NCBI GenBank assembly: GCA_046327915.1
Contig: JAXLXO010000003.1
Coordinates: 186,001 to 250,000 of the forward strand
Length of the DNA: 64,000 bases
Reading direction: 5' to 3'
DNA from: VGTK01 sp046327915
GTDB lineage: Bacteria; Desulfobacterota; Binatia; UBA12015
Of the stretch, positions 54,537 through 63,089 are shown piece after piece. The notes under the pieces are model-generated. The model saw only the letters and a program-made list of their open reading frames with translations. It ran no database searches and was not told the origin of the DNA. The translations under genes and the position numbers were made by a program. Position 1 is the first letter of the stretch. The number at the start of each line of letters is the position of its first letter.

Positions 54537-55507
54537 GCACCCGCGGACGCCGGCTCCGGCTCGGCTTCGTCATGGACCCGTTGCCCGCGATCAACATCGA
54601 CAAGGACACGACCTTCGTGTTCCTGCTCGAGGCGCAGGAGCGCGGGCACGAGATCTTCTACATCGCGCCGCGCGACCTCGCGCTGCTGCGATCGACGCCG
54701 CAGGCGGGCTTCCGGCCGGTGACCGTGCGCCGCAAGGCCGGCGACCACTTCACGCTCGGCGAGCCGCGGCGCGAGAACCTCGACTGGTTCGACGCCGTGT
54801 TCCTGCGCAAGGACCCGCCGTTCGACCTCGACTTCTTCTTCGACACGCACATCGCGTCGATGATCGACCAGAAGCGCACGCTGGTGATCAACGACCCGCG
54901 CGGGCTGCGCGAGGCGAACGAGAAGCTCTACGCGCTGAACTTCCCCGACGTGATCCCGGACAGCCTCGTGACCAGCTCGGTGGCGCGGCTCAAGGAGTTC
55001 ATGCTGGAACTCGGCGGCGAGATGATCGTCAAGCCGCTCGACGGCTGCGGCGGCTCGGGCGTGTTCCACGTCCACAAGGGCGACCGCAACGTCAACGCGA
55101 TCCTCGAGAGCATCACCAACGACAACCGGCGTCCGGTGATGGCACAGCGCTACATCCCCGAGGTCCGCACGGGCGACAAGCGCATCATCATCATCGACGG
55201 CAAGCCGCGCGGTGCGGTGCTGCGCGTGCCGAGCGACGAGGAGAGCCGCTCGAATCTGCACGTCGGCGGCTCGGCGGCGCCGTGCGAGATGACGCCGCGC
55301 GACCTCGAGATCTGCACGAAGATCGCGCCGCGGCTCCGCAAGGACGGCCTCGTCTTCGTCGGCATCGACGTCATCGGCGACTACCTGACCGAGATCAACG
55401 TCACGAGCCCGACCGGGGTGCAGGAGATCGCGCAGCTCTACGGCACGCGCCTCGAGATCGAGATGATCGACTGGGTCGAGCGCGCCGCGGCGGGGCTCGA
55501 TCGCTGA
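54533..55507 (+). CDS. gshB: Glutathione synthetase
   Basis: 324 residues. It ligates glycine to gamma-glutamylcysteine with ATP. LGFVMDPLPAINIDKDTTFVFLLEAQERGH, given here in family blocks FVMDP and INIDKDTTF, opens the fold. RKDPPFDLDFFFDTHI, INDPRGLREANEKLY, IVKPLDGCGGSGVF, MAQRYIPEV and EINVTSPTGVQEI are classic GshB motifs. gshA is not in the window. The coupling to the RDD gene (ATGA overlap) suggests joint expression. Confidence 0.95.
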   Translation: MSTRGRRLRLGFVMDPLPAINIDKDTTFVFLLEAQERGHEIFYIAPRDLALLRSTPQAGFRPVTVRRKAGDHFTLGEPRRENLDWFDAVFLRKDPPFDLDFFFDTHIASMIDQKRTLVINDPRGLREANEKLYALNFPDVIPDSLVTSSVARLKEFMLELGGEMIVKPLDGCGGSGVFHVHKGDRNVNAILESITNDNRRPVMAQRYIPEVRTGDKRIIIIDGKPRGAVLRVPSDEESRSNLHVGGSAAPCEMTPRDLEICTKIAPRLRKDGLVFVGIDVIGDYLTEINVTSPTGVQEIAQLYGTRLEIEMIDWVERAAAGLDR

Positions 55508-55556
55508 GCTTTGCCTGTCCCGGCACGCACTTCCGATGCCCGTGGAAGGCCGCGTG

Positions 55557-55585
55557 TTGACCGGAATGGGTGGGTTCGTTAATCG
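55557..55585 (+). promoter_or_regulatory. Candidate promoter for tRNA-Phe
   Basis: TTGACC (55557-55562) is followed after 15 bases by GTTAAT or after 17 by TAATCG, about 20 bases ahead of the tRNA 5' end. The -10 choice is uncertain. Confidence 0.4.
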
Positions 55586-55605
55586 AGGCGGGTCCCGATC
55601 GGTCT

Positions 55606-55678
55606 GGCCAGGTAGCTCAGTTGGCAGAGCAGCAGACTGAAAATTTGCGTGTCGGGTGTTCGATTCACCCCCTGGCCA
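55606..55678 (+). tRNA. tRNA-Phe (GAA)
   Basis: A full cloverleaf: acceptor GGCCAGG/CCTGGCC with A73, D-arm AGCTCAGTTGGCAGAGC, anticodon arm GCAGA-CTGAAAA-TTTGC (GAA), T-arm GGGTG-TTCGATT-CACCC. CCA is not encoded. Between gshB and the sigma-54 site nothing else is recognisable in 55679-55983. Confidence 0.97.
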
Positions 55679-55983
55679 CTTCCCCTCCCGCCTGATCCGC
55701 GGCGCGCCGTCGAGGCTGCTGCCGCCCGTCGGCCCTCCTGGATGGCCAGCCGGCGTCGTCGCGGCGAGCGACGTTCTTCCGCAGGCCGGATCGGCCGCTG
55801 CTCGAAGCTTCTGCGGGCCGAAGGCGCCGTCCGACATGGCGTGCTCGTGCGCAGGGCGCGCGAGCTGCCGTGAAGTTGGGCAGATGCCCGCGGATTGAGC
55901 CTCGATTCGCTTCAGATCGAAAAGCCTGCGGTCGCATCCGCGCAGAATCGGTTGAAAGTCGTTCGTTCCTTCGGGGGACACCG

Positions 55984-55998
55984 TGGCACGAGCGTTGC
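55984..55998 (+). promoter_or_regulatory. Sigma-54 (-24/-12) promoter
   Basis: TGGCACG-AGCG-TTGC matches the RpoN consensus TGGCACG-N4-TTGC at every defined base. Transcription would begin near 56010, about 40 bases ahead of the small exported-protein gene and about 780 bases ahead of amtB. No clear NtrC palindrome was found upstream. Confidence 0.75.
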
Positions 55999-56051
55999 GT
56001 CACGGCCCGCTCGGCCGAGCCTGACGCGCTCGAGCCGACGAGCCGAACGCC

Positions 56052-56567
56052 GTGACCACCGCACGCTGCAAGAGACCGACACGAACCGACGCCCTGCTGG
56101 CGATCTGTCTGATCGTCGGCGGCCTGATGCTCCTGTGCGACGCTCCGCAGGCAGGAGCGGCCGCGACGTCGCATGCGGTCGGCTCCGCGGTGATGCTGCG
56201 ACCGGCCTCCTTCGGCGCGATCTCGACGCTGGCGCGCCGGCCGCACGATCACGTGCGCAACGACCACGACGCGATCCTGCTGCGCGGGCTCGTTTCGTCG
56301 CCGCTCGCGCTGCCGCCGATGCATCCGCGCGCGACGCGTCGCTACTCCGCGACGCCCGTCGCCTCCGTATCGGACAACCGGCGGCCGGAGGCCGCCGTCG
56401 AGGTCGAGAGCCCGCGCGTACACGTCAAGCGCGGCTGCGTCACGACACCCGCACCGCGCGAGTGCGATCTGCGCGACCACGCTCAGACCACGCCGCTGCG
56501 CGACGCCGTCGCCTCCGTCGCCTCGCGCCGCGGACCGCCCATCCTCGCCGGCAGCCGCACCGCCTGA
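56052..56567 (+). CDS. Small exported protein of unknown function ahead of amtB
   Basis: 171 residues from a GTG at 56052. A basic N-terminus and a hydrophobic segment (ALLAICLIVGGLMLL) look like a signal peptide or anchor, with a cut site near AGAAA. The rest is Arg/Pro/Ala rich with HDHVRNDHD and two Cys near the end. No family is recognised. It is supported by a sigma-54 promoter just upstream and a hairpin 8 bases after the stop. A non-coding amtB leader is the alternative. Confidence 0.45.
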   Translation: MTTARCKRPTRTDALLAICLIVGGLMLLCDAPQAGAAATSHAVGSAVMLRPASFGAISTLARRPHDHVRNDHDAILLRGLVSSPLALPPMHPRATRRYSATPVASVSDNRRPEAAVEVESPRVHVKRGCVTTPAPRECDLRDHAQTTPLRDAVASVASRRGPPILAGSRTA

Positions 56568-56574
56568 CGCGCGC

Positions 56575-56593
56575 GGCTTCCGTCGCGGAAGCC
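56575..56593 (+). terminator. Small hairpin behind the exported-protein gene
   Basis: GGCTTCC pairs with GGAAGCC around GTCGC, 8 bases after the stop at 56567. No T tract, so partial read-through into amtB is plausible. The remaining 200 bases to amtB hold only its ribosome site. Confidence 0.4.
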
Positions 56594-56791
56594 ACCACGC
56601 ATCACTGCCGGTCCGCGGCCGCTCTTCGCCAACCCGAGGGACGATTCCGGCCGGCGTCGGGCGCGACGCCGAACACTCCAGCCTCGTCCCGAGCGCCCGC
56701 ACGGAAAGCGGGTCACCGATCCCGAGACGCGAACTCTCGACCGTAACCTCGAGCCGCCTTCGGCGCCGTACCGAAGGGAGAGGATCCAGCG

Positions 56792-58477
56792 ATGGCCAGA
56801 ACGAAGTATTTCCTGATCTTGACGATGTTCGCCTTTGCGCTGGCCGGTGCGCTCGCCGCACCGGTCCCCGCGGAGGAGGAGGCGCCGGCACCGCCGGCCT
56901 ACTTCAACGGCGCGATCGCCGATCCGGAGAAGCCCGCCTGGCCCGACCAGAGCGGAGCTGCGGCCGGAACCTGGATCACGCCCGGCGTTGGCGGCGACGA
57001 CCCGTCGAAGATGGACGTCGCGGGTCTCTACGATCGAATCGCCCACAACATGTTCTCGATCAACATGGTGTGGGTGCTGATCGCCGGCTTCCTGGTCATG
57101 TTCATGCAGACCGGCTTCATGCTGGTCGAGACCGGACTCTGCCGCGCCAAGAACGCGGCTCATATCTCGGCGATGAACTTCATGGTTTATCCGCTGGGGT
57201 GCCTCGCCTTCTGGGCGTACGGCTTCGCGATCGGCTGGGGCAACTGGTGGAACGGGCCGGTGCCGCCGGGCTGGTACGCGTCCCTCGGACCCGGCCTGTC
57301 GGTGCTGAACTCCGGCTTCGGACTCGGTGCGGCCACGGACGCGGCGGGCAATGCGACCGGTGCCTTCACCTACGGCATCATGGGACTGAAGGGCTTCTTC
57401 CTCGGTGGCGGCGTCGGTGACGTCAGCGTCATGGCGATGTTCTTCTTCATGATGGTGTTCATGGACACCACCGCGACCATCCCGACCGGTGCGATGGCGG
57501 AGCGCTGGGCGTGGAAGAACTTCTGCATCTTCTCGCTGTGGGTCGCGCTGCCGTACTGCCTCTATGCCAACTGGCTGTGGGGCGGCGGCTGGCTCGCGCA
57601 GGGCGGGATCAACTGGGGCCTCGGCCACGGTGCGGTCGACTTCGCCGGCTCCGGTGTCGTGCACGCGATGGGCGGCATCATCGGACTCGCGGGAGCGATC
57701 GTCATCGGGCCGCGCATCGGCAAGTTCATCGGCGGCAAGCCGCAGGCGATGCCGGCGCACAACGTGAACATCGTCGTCGCGGGAACGTTCATCCTGGCGT
57801 TCGGCTGGTTCGGCTTCAACCCGGGCTCGACGCTGTCGGGTACGGATCTCCGCATCAGCTACGTCGTCGTGAACACGATGCTCGCCAGCATCACCGCCGC
57901 GATCGCCTGCATGCTCACGCTGTCCGCGAAGGGCCTGAAGCCCGACCCGACGATGCTCTGCAACGGCATGCTCGCGGGTCTCGTCGCGATCACCGCCCCG
58001 TGCGCCTTCGTCGACCCGTGGGCGGCGGCCCTGATCGGCGCGATCGCAGGCTGGCTGGTCGTCGAGTCGGTGTTCTTCTTCGAGAAGCGCGGCGTGGACG
58101 ATCCCGTGGGCGCGATCTCGGTGCACGGCGTGAACGGCCTCTGGGGCGTGATCTCGGTCGGCATCTTCGCGACCGGGCAGTACGGCGCAGGGTGGAACGG
58201 CGTCGTCCGTGAGTCGTTCGTCCAGGCGTACGGCTCCGACGGCGTGCGCGGCATCCTGTACGGCGATCCCGGCCAGCTGGTGATGCAGATCATCGACGCG
58301 GTCGTCGTCGCGGTGTTCGGCTTCGCGATGGCGTGGGTGTGGTTCAAGATCAGCGACAAGATCACCCCGATCCGCGTGCCCGAGGAGATCGAGCTCGAGG
58401 GTCAGGACATGGGCGAGATGGGCGTCCTCGCCTACCCCGACTTCCAGATCCACCGCGGCGGCATGCTGCGCGAGTAA
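56792..58477 (+). CDS. amtB: Ammonium transporter
   Basis: 561 residues. A signal peptide (1-23) and a 50-residue periplasmic extension precede eleven membrane helices. The pore twin histidines are His291 (GVVHAMGG) and His445 (ISVHGVNGLWG); DTTATIPTGAMAERW is the Amt signature. The C-terminal VPEEIELEGQDMGEMG and AYPDFQ form the PII-contact tail. amtB is usually followed by glnK, but none lies here. A sigma-54 promoter upstream at 55984-55998 fits nitrogen control. Confidence 0.95.
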   Translation: MARTKYFLILTMFAFALAGALAAPVPAEEEAPAPPAYFNGAIADPEKPAWPDQSGAAAGTWITPGVGGDDPSKMDVAGLYDRIAHNMFSINMVWVLIAGFLVMFMQTGFMLVETGLCRAKNAAHISAMNFMVYPLGCLAFWAYGFAIGWGNWWNGPVPPGWYASLGPGLSVLNSGFGLGAATDAAGNATGAFTYGIMGLKGFFLGGGVGDVSVMAMFFFMMVFMDTTATIPTGAMAERWAWKNFCIFSLWVALPYCLYANWLWGGGWLAQGGINWGLGHGAVDFAGSGVVHAMGGIIGLAGAIVIGPRIGKFIGGKPQAMPAHNVNIVVAGTFILAFGWFGFNPGSTLSGTDLRISYVVVNTMLASITAAIACMLTLSAKGLKPDPTMLCNGMLAGLVAITAPCAFVDPWAAALIGAIAGWLVVESVFFFEKRGVDDPVGAISVHGVNGLWGVISVGIFATGQYGAGWNGVVRESFVQAYGSDGVRGILYGDPGQLVMQIIDAVVVAVFGFAMAWVWFKISDKITPIRVPEEIELEGQDMGEMGVLAYPDFQIHRGGMLRE

Positions 58478-58498
58478 GCGTCGCCAGCCCGTCGAATC

Positions 58499-58549
58499 GG
58501 AGGCGCGTCGCCGGTCATCGGGACCGACGGCGCGCCTCCTTGTTTCTTT
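58499..58549 (+). terminator. Intrinsic terminator behind amtB
   Basis: An 18-bp imperfect stem (GGAGGCGCGTCGCCGGTC with GACCGACGGCGCGCCTCC) around ATCGG is followed by TTGTTTCTTT. It ends the amtB transcript 21 bases after the stop. Confidence 0.75.
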
Positions 58550-58574
58550 GCACGCTTCGGGCGAGGTACAGGCC

Positions 58575-59033
58575 ATGATGTCGAGCACGTTGTCGATCGC
58601 CCGCATCCTGATCCCGACCGACTACTCCGAAACCGCCGACCATGCGCTCGCGTGGGCCATGCTGCACGCGAAGAGCTTCGGCGCGGAGCTGGTCGTGCTG
58701 CACGTCCACTCGAGCCACCTGCACTACGGTGCGCTCGGGCTCGCGGACGAGCGCTCGGACGAGGCGCTCGCCACCGACCGTGCCCGGCTCGACGCGTACG
58801 TGACCGAGCGCTTCGCCGACAGCGGCGTGAAGGTCCGCGCGCTGCTCGAGGTCGGCGACCCGCCGTTCAAGATCCGCGAGGTCGCGCGGCGCGAGCAGGC
58901 CGACCTCATCGTCATGGGCACGCACGGCACGAGCCGGCTCGAGGACCTGCTGTTCGGCAGCGTCACCGAGAAGGTCGTCCACCACACGGGTTGTCCTGTC
59001 CTGGTCGTCCCACCGCGCACGGAAGCCGCCTGA
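58575..59033 (+). CDS. Universal stress protein
   Basis: 152 residues from the ATG at 58575 with GAGG about 10 bases upstream (ATG at 58578 also possible). It is a UspA fold: ARILIPTDYSETADHALAWA opens it, and MGTHGTSRLEDLLFGSVTEKV has G-x2-G-x9-G-S, the ATP-binding form. It overlaps the next gene by one base (TGATG), so it probably modulates that transporter. Confidence 0.9.
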   Translation: MMSSTLSIARILIPTDYSETADHALAWAMLHAKSFGAELVVLHVHSSHLHYGALGLADERSDEALATDRARLDAYVTERFADSGVKVRALLEVGDPPFKIREVARREQADLIVMGTHGTSRLEDLLFGSVTEKVVHHTGCPVLVVPPRTEAA

Positions 59034-60271
59034 TGCACGCTGCCGATCCTTCCCTCTCGCCGCTCTGGGTCCTGCCGTTTGCGGCCCTGCTGCTGTCGAT
59101 CGCGATCCTGCCGCTGTTCGCGGCGCACTTCTGGCACCGGCGCTATCCGCTGGTCTGCCTCGTTCTCTCGCTGCCGGTGATCGCGTACTTCACCTACGTC
59201 GACCCGCACCGCCTCGGCGAGACCGCGCTCGACTACGTGTCGTTCATCCTGCTGCTGGGGTCGCTGTTCGTCGTGACCAGCGGCGTCGTCGTCGAGGGCG
59301 GCATCACCGCGTCGCCGCTCGGCAACACGCTCTATCTGGCGACCGGCGCCGCGATCGCGAACGTGATCGGCACGACGGGCGCGAGCATGCTGCTGATCCG
59401 TCCGCTGATCCGCGCGAACAAGCACCGCCACCGCATCAGCCACGTGTTCATCTTCTTCATCTTCCTGGTGTCGAACATCGGCGGCGCGCTGACGCCGCTC
59501 GGCGACCCGCCGCTCTTCCTCGGCTACCTCGAGGGAGTGCCCTTCACGTGGACGTTCCGCCTCGTACCGGAGTGGATCACCACCCTCGGCATCGTGCTCG
59601 CGGTGTTCTTCGTGTTCGACACGGTGATGGCGCGCGGCGAGACCGTCGCCGACGAGAGCTTCGAGGTGCGCACGGCGGGACGGCTCCGCCTCGAGGGCAA
59701 GCGCAACCTGCTCTATCTCGCGGGCGTCGTGCTGTGCATCTTCATCGACCGCCCGCTGCGCGAGCTCGGCATGCTCGCGATGGCGCTGCTCTCGTACCAG
59801 ACCACGCCGGAGAGCGTGCACGACCGCAACGAGTTCTCGCTCGGCCCGATCCGCGAGGTGGCGATCCTCTTCGCCGGCATCTTCGCGACCATGATCCCCG
59901 CGCTCGTCGTGCTGCAGCAGCACGGCGCGGCGCTCGGCGTGAACGAGCCGTGGGAGTTCTTCTGGGCGACCGGATTGCTGTCGAGCTTCCTCGACAACGC
60001 GCCGACCTACTTGACGTTCCTCTCCGCGGCGCGCGGGCTCGGGCTCCCGGCCGACGTGGTCGGCGTGCCGAACCACATCCTCGCCGCGATCAGCTGCGGC
60101 GCGGTCTTCATGGGCGCGAACAGCTACATCGGCAACGGTCCGAACTTCATGGTGAAGGCGATCGTCGAGGAGAACGGCATCGAGATGCCGAGCTTCTTCG
60201 GGTACATGGCGTACTCCTGCGCGATCCTGGTGCCGTCGTTCGTCGTCGTGACCTTTCTCTTCTTCAGATAG
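59033..60271 (+). CDS. Sodium/proton antiporter-like ion transporter
   Basis: 412 residues with about eleven membrane helices. ATGAAIANVIGTTGASMLLIRP (split by the family as two helices), NIGGALTPLGDPPLFLGYL, FLDNAPTYLTFLSAARGL and GANSYIGNGPNFMVKAIVEENG are hallmark loops of the NhaD/CitMHS-type ion transporter superfamily. The double TPLGDPP and NGPNF half-helix loops form the transport site. The ion is probably Na+, inferred from family. The coupled stress protein suggests stress-linked control. Confidence 0.85.
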   Translation: MHAADPSLSPLWVLPFAALLLSIAILPLFAAHFWHRRYPLVCLVLSLPVIAYFTYVDPHRLGETALDYVSFILLLGSLFVVTSGVVVEGGITASPLGNTLYLATGAAIANVIGTTGASMLLIRPLIRANKHRHRISHVFIFFIFLVSNIGGALTPLGDPPLFLGYLEGVPFTWTFRLVPEWITTLGIVLAVFFVFDTVMARGETVADESFEVRTAGRLRLEGKRNLLYLAGVVLCIFIDRPLRELGMLAMALLSYQTTPESVHDRNEFSLGPIREVAILFAGIFATMIPALVVLQQHGAALGVNEPWEFFWATGLLSSFLDNAPTYLTFLSAARGLGLPADVVGVPNHILAAISCGAVFMGANSYIGNGPNFMVKAIVEENGIEMPSFFGYMAYSCAILVPSFVVVTFLFFR

Positions 60272-60279
60272 GCCGCCGC

Positions 60280-62049
60280 TCAGCCCGTCCAGCGCCACGA
60301 GCCGTCGGTCGTGACCTCCAGCACCGCGTCGTGGTGGCGGCGCAGGTCGTGCGACTCGCAGATCGTCAGGTAGGTGATCGAGTGCTCGTGCAGCGCGCGC
60401 AGCAGCCGGTCCACGCCGTCGACGCCGAGCACCGTCACCGGACGGTCGAGAAACGCGAACTGCGGTGACGCGAGCACGATGCGCGCGAACGACACCAGCT
60501 GCTGCTCACCGAGGGAGAGGAAGTCCGCCCAGTCGTGCTCGTTGTCGAGCCCCTGCGCGCGCGACACCAGCGTCTCGAGGCCGAGCGTCTCGAACACGTC
60601 CTGCACGCGGTGCTCCTCGAGCGACCGCCACGGACGCTCGAGCAGCTCGCGCAGCGAGCCGCGCGGCAGATACGGACGCTCGGGCAGGAAAGCCATGCGC
60701 TCGGGTCCCGGACGCAGCACCCAGCCCTCGCCGACGTCCCACATGCCGGCGGTCGCGCGAAAGAGCGCCGTCTTGGCGGCCTGGTTCTGCCCCGTCACGA
60801 GCACGCGCATGCCGTGCGGGATGGTCACCGTGAGCTCGTGCAGCAGCGTGCTCGCGTCGTGCCCCGAGCGCAGCGTCAGCTTGTCGAACATGATGCCCGA
60901 GTCGTCGTCGTGCACCTTGATCGCCATGCTGCCGTGCAGCGGCGACATCTCGGGCAGGCAGATCGAGCACTCGGGCCCCGTGTGCTCGTCGCACACGGCG
61001 CGCGCCTCGATGCCGACCGATTGCGCCTGCTCGATCGCCTCGGCGAACGAGCCCAGACGTCCGACGATCGCCGTGAACGACGAGATCGACTGGAACTGCG
61101 TGACGATCAGCGAGAACGCGCCGAGCAGCTGCGTGAACGCCATCGCCGACTGCGCGATCTCGCCGAACTGCGCGTGCCCGCGGATGAACATCGGGGCGAC
61201 GATCAGCGCCGGGATGATCTGGATCATGTAGTTGTAGCCGGTGACGAAGTAGCCGAGGCTGCGATTGACGGCGATCATGTGCCGCGAGTTCGCGACCACC
61301 TCGTCGATGCGACGCAGCAGCCTGCTCTTCTGCAGCGCCTCGCTGCGCGCGAACGCCACCGACTCCGCGTTCTCGCGCAGGTGGATCAGCTCGGAGCGCA
61401 GCTCCGCCTCGCGATCGAGCTGCTTCGAGTTGAGCCCGACCAGCGGGTGTCCAAACCACACCGCGCCGACCGATCCGAGCGCCGCGTAGACGACGCCGAC
61501 CAGAAACAGCCGCGGGCTGATCGACCACATGACACCGGAGAACGCGAACACGGTGAAGCTGGCGTTCAGAAGCAGCAGAAAGAACGACAGGGTGGTCGTC
61601 GTGAAGGCGCGCACGTCGTCGGTGATGCGCTGGTCCGGGTTGGTGATCTCGCCGTTCTCCGCGACGGCGTCGTTGAGCCGGTAGAACGTCGGGTGCTCGA
61701 CGTACGCGGACACCAGATCGCGCGTCAGCCACTCGCGCCACAGCAGCCCGAGACGCTCCTCCGCGAAGCGGAACAGCACCGCGACCACGGTCGAGGCCGC
61801 GAACACGGCGACGTAGAGGACCGCGTACATCGCGAACCCCGACATGCTCTTCTGCTCGATCGAGGTGAAGAAGTCGCGGCCGACGTAGCTGTTGACGACG
61901 TTGAGTCCGTTGATCAGCACCGACAGCCCGATCAGCGTCGCGAGCATCAGCTTGGCGCGCGCGCCGACCTCGCAGCGCGCGAAGTTCCGGACGGTCTGGA
62001 CGAAGCGCCGCCACACCTGCGGGTCGATCGATGCGAAGAGCCGGTTCAT
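60280..62049 (-). CDS. ABCD/SbmA-type ABC protein with degenerate ATPase site
   Basis: 589 residues. Six membrane helices (35-330) include EITNPDQRITDDV (134-146), the conserved loop of the ABC_membrane_2 family. Residues 353-364 hold three Cys (CDEHTGPECSIC). The nucleotide domain has P-loop GQNQAAKT (420-427) instead of GxxGxGK(S/T), signature LSLGEQQ (511-517), Walker B FAFLDR (531-536) with Arg in place of the catalytic Glu, and SHD as H-loop. ATP hydrolysis is therefore doubtful. Homologues move peptides or fatty acyl-CoA. It converges on the ion transporter. Confidence 0.85.
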   Translation of the reverse strand: MNRLFASIDPQVWRRFVQTVRNFARCEVGARAKLMLATLIGLSVLINGLNVVNSYVGRDFFTSIEQKSMSGFAMYAVLYVAVFAASTVVAVLFRFAEERLGLLWREWLTRDLVSAYVEHPTFYRLNDAVAENGEITNPDQRITDDVRAFTTTTLSFFLLLLNASFTVFAFSGVMWSISPRLFLVGVVYAALGSVGAVWFGHPLVGLNSKQLDREAELRSELIHLRENAESVAFARSEALQKSRLLRRIDEVVANSRHMIAVNRSLGYFVTGYNYMIQIIPALIVAPMFIRGHAQFGEIAQSAMAFTQLLGAFSLIVTQFQSISSFTAIVGRLGSFAEAIEQAQSVGIEARAVCDEHTGPECSICLPEMSPLHGSMAIKVHDDDSGIMFDKLTLRSGHDASTLLHELTVTIPHGMRVLVTGQNQAAKTALFRATAGMWDVGEGWVLRPGPERMAFLPERPYLPRGSLRELLERPWRSLEEHRVQDVFETLGLETLVSRAQGLDNEHDWADFLSLGEQQLVSFARIVLASPQFAFLDRPVTVLGVDGVDRLLRALHEHSITYLTICESHDLRRHHDAVLEVTTDGSWRWTG

Positions 62050-62188
62050 CGGGTGGCCTCCTGTCGTGGCCGGCGAACGTCGTGCACATACACCATTTCG
62101 GCCCGCGGGACGCGTCCCGGGAGGGTGGCAACCGTGCAATCCGCGACACCCGGATTGTCCCGCGGACCCGTCGTGCCACGCTGATGAG

Positions 62189-63007
62189 GTGTCCGGCACC
62201 CGCGCTCACCCCTCGCCACGACGGCCAGCCGTCCTGCTGCTGATGGTGCTGCTGGTCCCTGGCGTCTGCTGTGGCGGCCCCCGGCCGGCGTCGGCGGAGC
62301 CGGTTCGCGTGCGCTTCGCCGAGGGGCCGTCGCACGGCTTCTTCACGCTCTCGGACGCCACGTCGGGGAAGAAGCTCGCGCACGGCGAGCTCGTGCAGTG
62401 GATGGAGAAGCGCGTCGTCGCGAGCCGGCTGCTGATCCGCTTCGACGACGGCTCGCTCTACGACGAGACGGTACGATTCACGCAGCGTCCGTCGTTCCGG
62501 ATCACGTCCTACGAGCTGACGCAGAAGGGGCCGTCGTTCGACGAGGACCAGCGCGTGCGATTCGACGCGTCGGGTCGCTACGACGTGCGGCAGCAGAAGC
62601 ACGGCGAGGAGGAGAAGCGCGCGTCCGGGACGACCGCGATCCCGGAGGACACCAGCAACGGCTTGACGTCACTGCTCGCGAAGAACCTGCCCGGGGGCGC
62701 ATCCGCGCAGGCGCACCTGCTCACGTTCCGACCGGAACCGCTGTTGCTCGACCTCACCGTAACTCCGGAGGGACGCGATCCGTACTGGGTCGGCGGCGCG
62801 CGCAGCGAAGCGACGCGCTTCGTCGTCGAGCCGAAGGTGCCCGGCGTGAAGGGCGTCCTCGCGACGATCGTCGGCAGGGAGCCGCCCGTCGTGCGGATGT
62901 GGATCGCACCCGAGCCCGCACCGGTTCTGGTCCGCTTCGAGGGCGCGCTCTACGTCGACGGTCCGGCGTGGCGCATGGACCTGTCCGCGCCGCGCTGGAC
63001 GAAGTGA
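62189..63007 (+). CDS. Exported protein of unknown function
   Basis: 272 residues from a GTG at 62189 with GATGAGG just upstream. The signal peptide has VLLLMVLLVPGVCC and ends near ASAEP. The mature part is beta-rich with GKKLAHGELVQWMEKR, RFDDGSLYDETVRF, NGLTSLLAKNLPGG and WRMDLSAP. Similar proteins recur in Acidobacteria-like genomes without a function. It is divergent from the ABC gene and 82 bases ahead of the monooxygenase. Confidence 0.75.
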   Translation: MSGTRAHPSPRRPAVLLLMVLLVPGVCCGGPRPASAEPVRVRFAEGPSHGFFTLSDATSGKKLAHGELVQWMEKRVVASRLLIRFDDGSLYDETVRFTQRPSFRITSYELTQKGPSFDEDQRVRFDASGRYDVRQQKHGEEEKRASGTTAIPEDTSNGLTSLLAKNLPGGASAQAHLLTFRPEPLLLDLTVTPEGRDPYWVGGARSEATRFVVEPKVPGVKGVLATIVGREPPVVRMWIAPEPAPVLVRFEGALYVDGPAWRMDLSAPRWTK

Positions 63008-63089
63008 CGCCGCCGCGCCCGCCGCAGCCACGCGCGTCGCGTCATCGCCGCGCATCGACAGCCGCGGCCGACGGTGACATTCCTGCGGC

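Noticed and set aside
55606..56051. tRNA-Phe and the gene-poor stretch behind it as an integration site
   Set aside because: No integrase, no second copy of the tRNA 3' end and ordinary composition.
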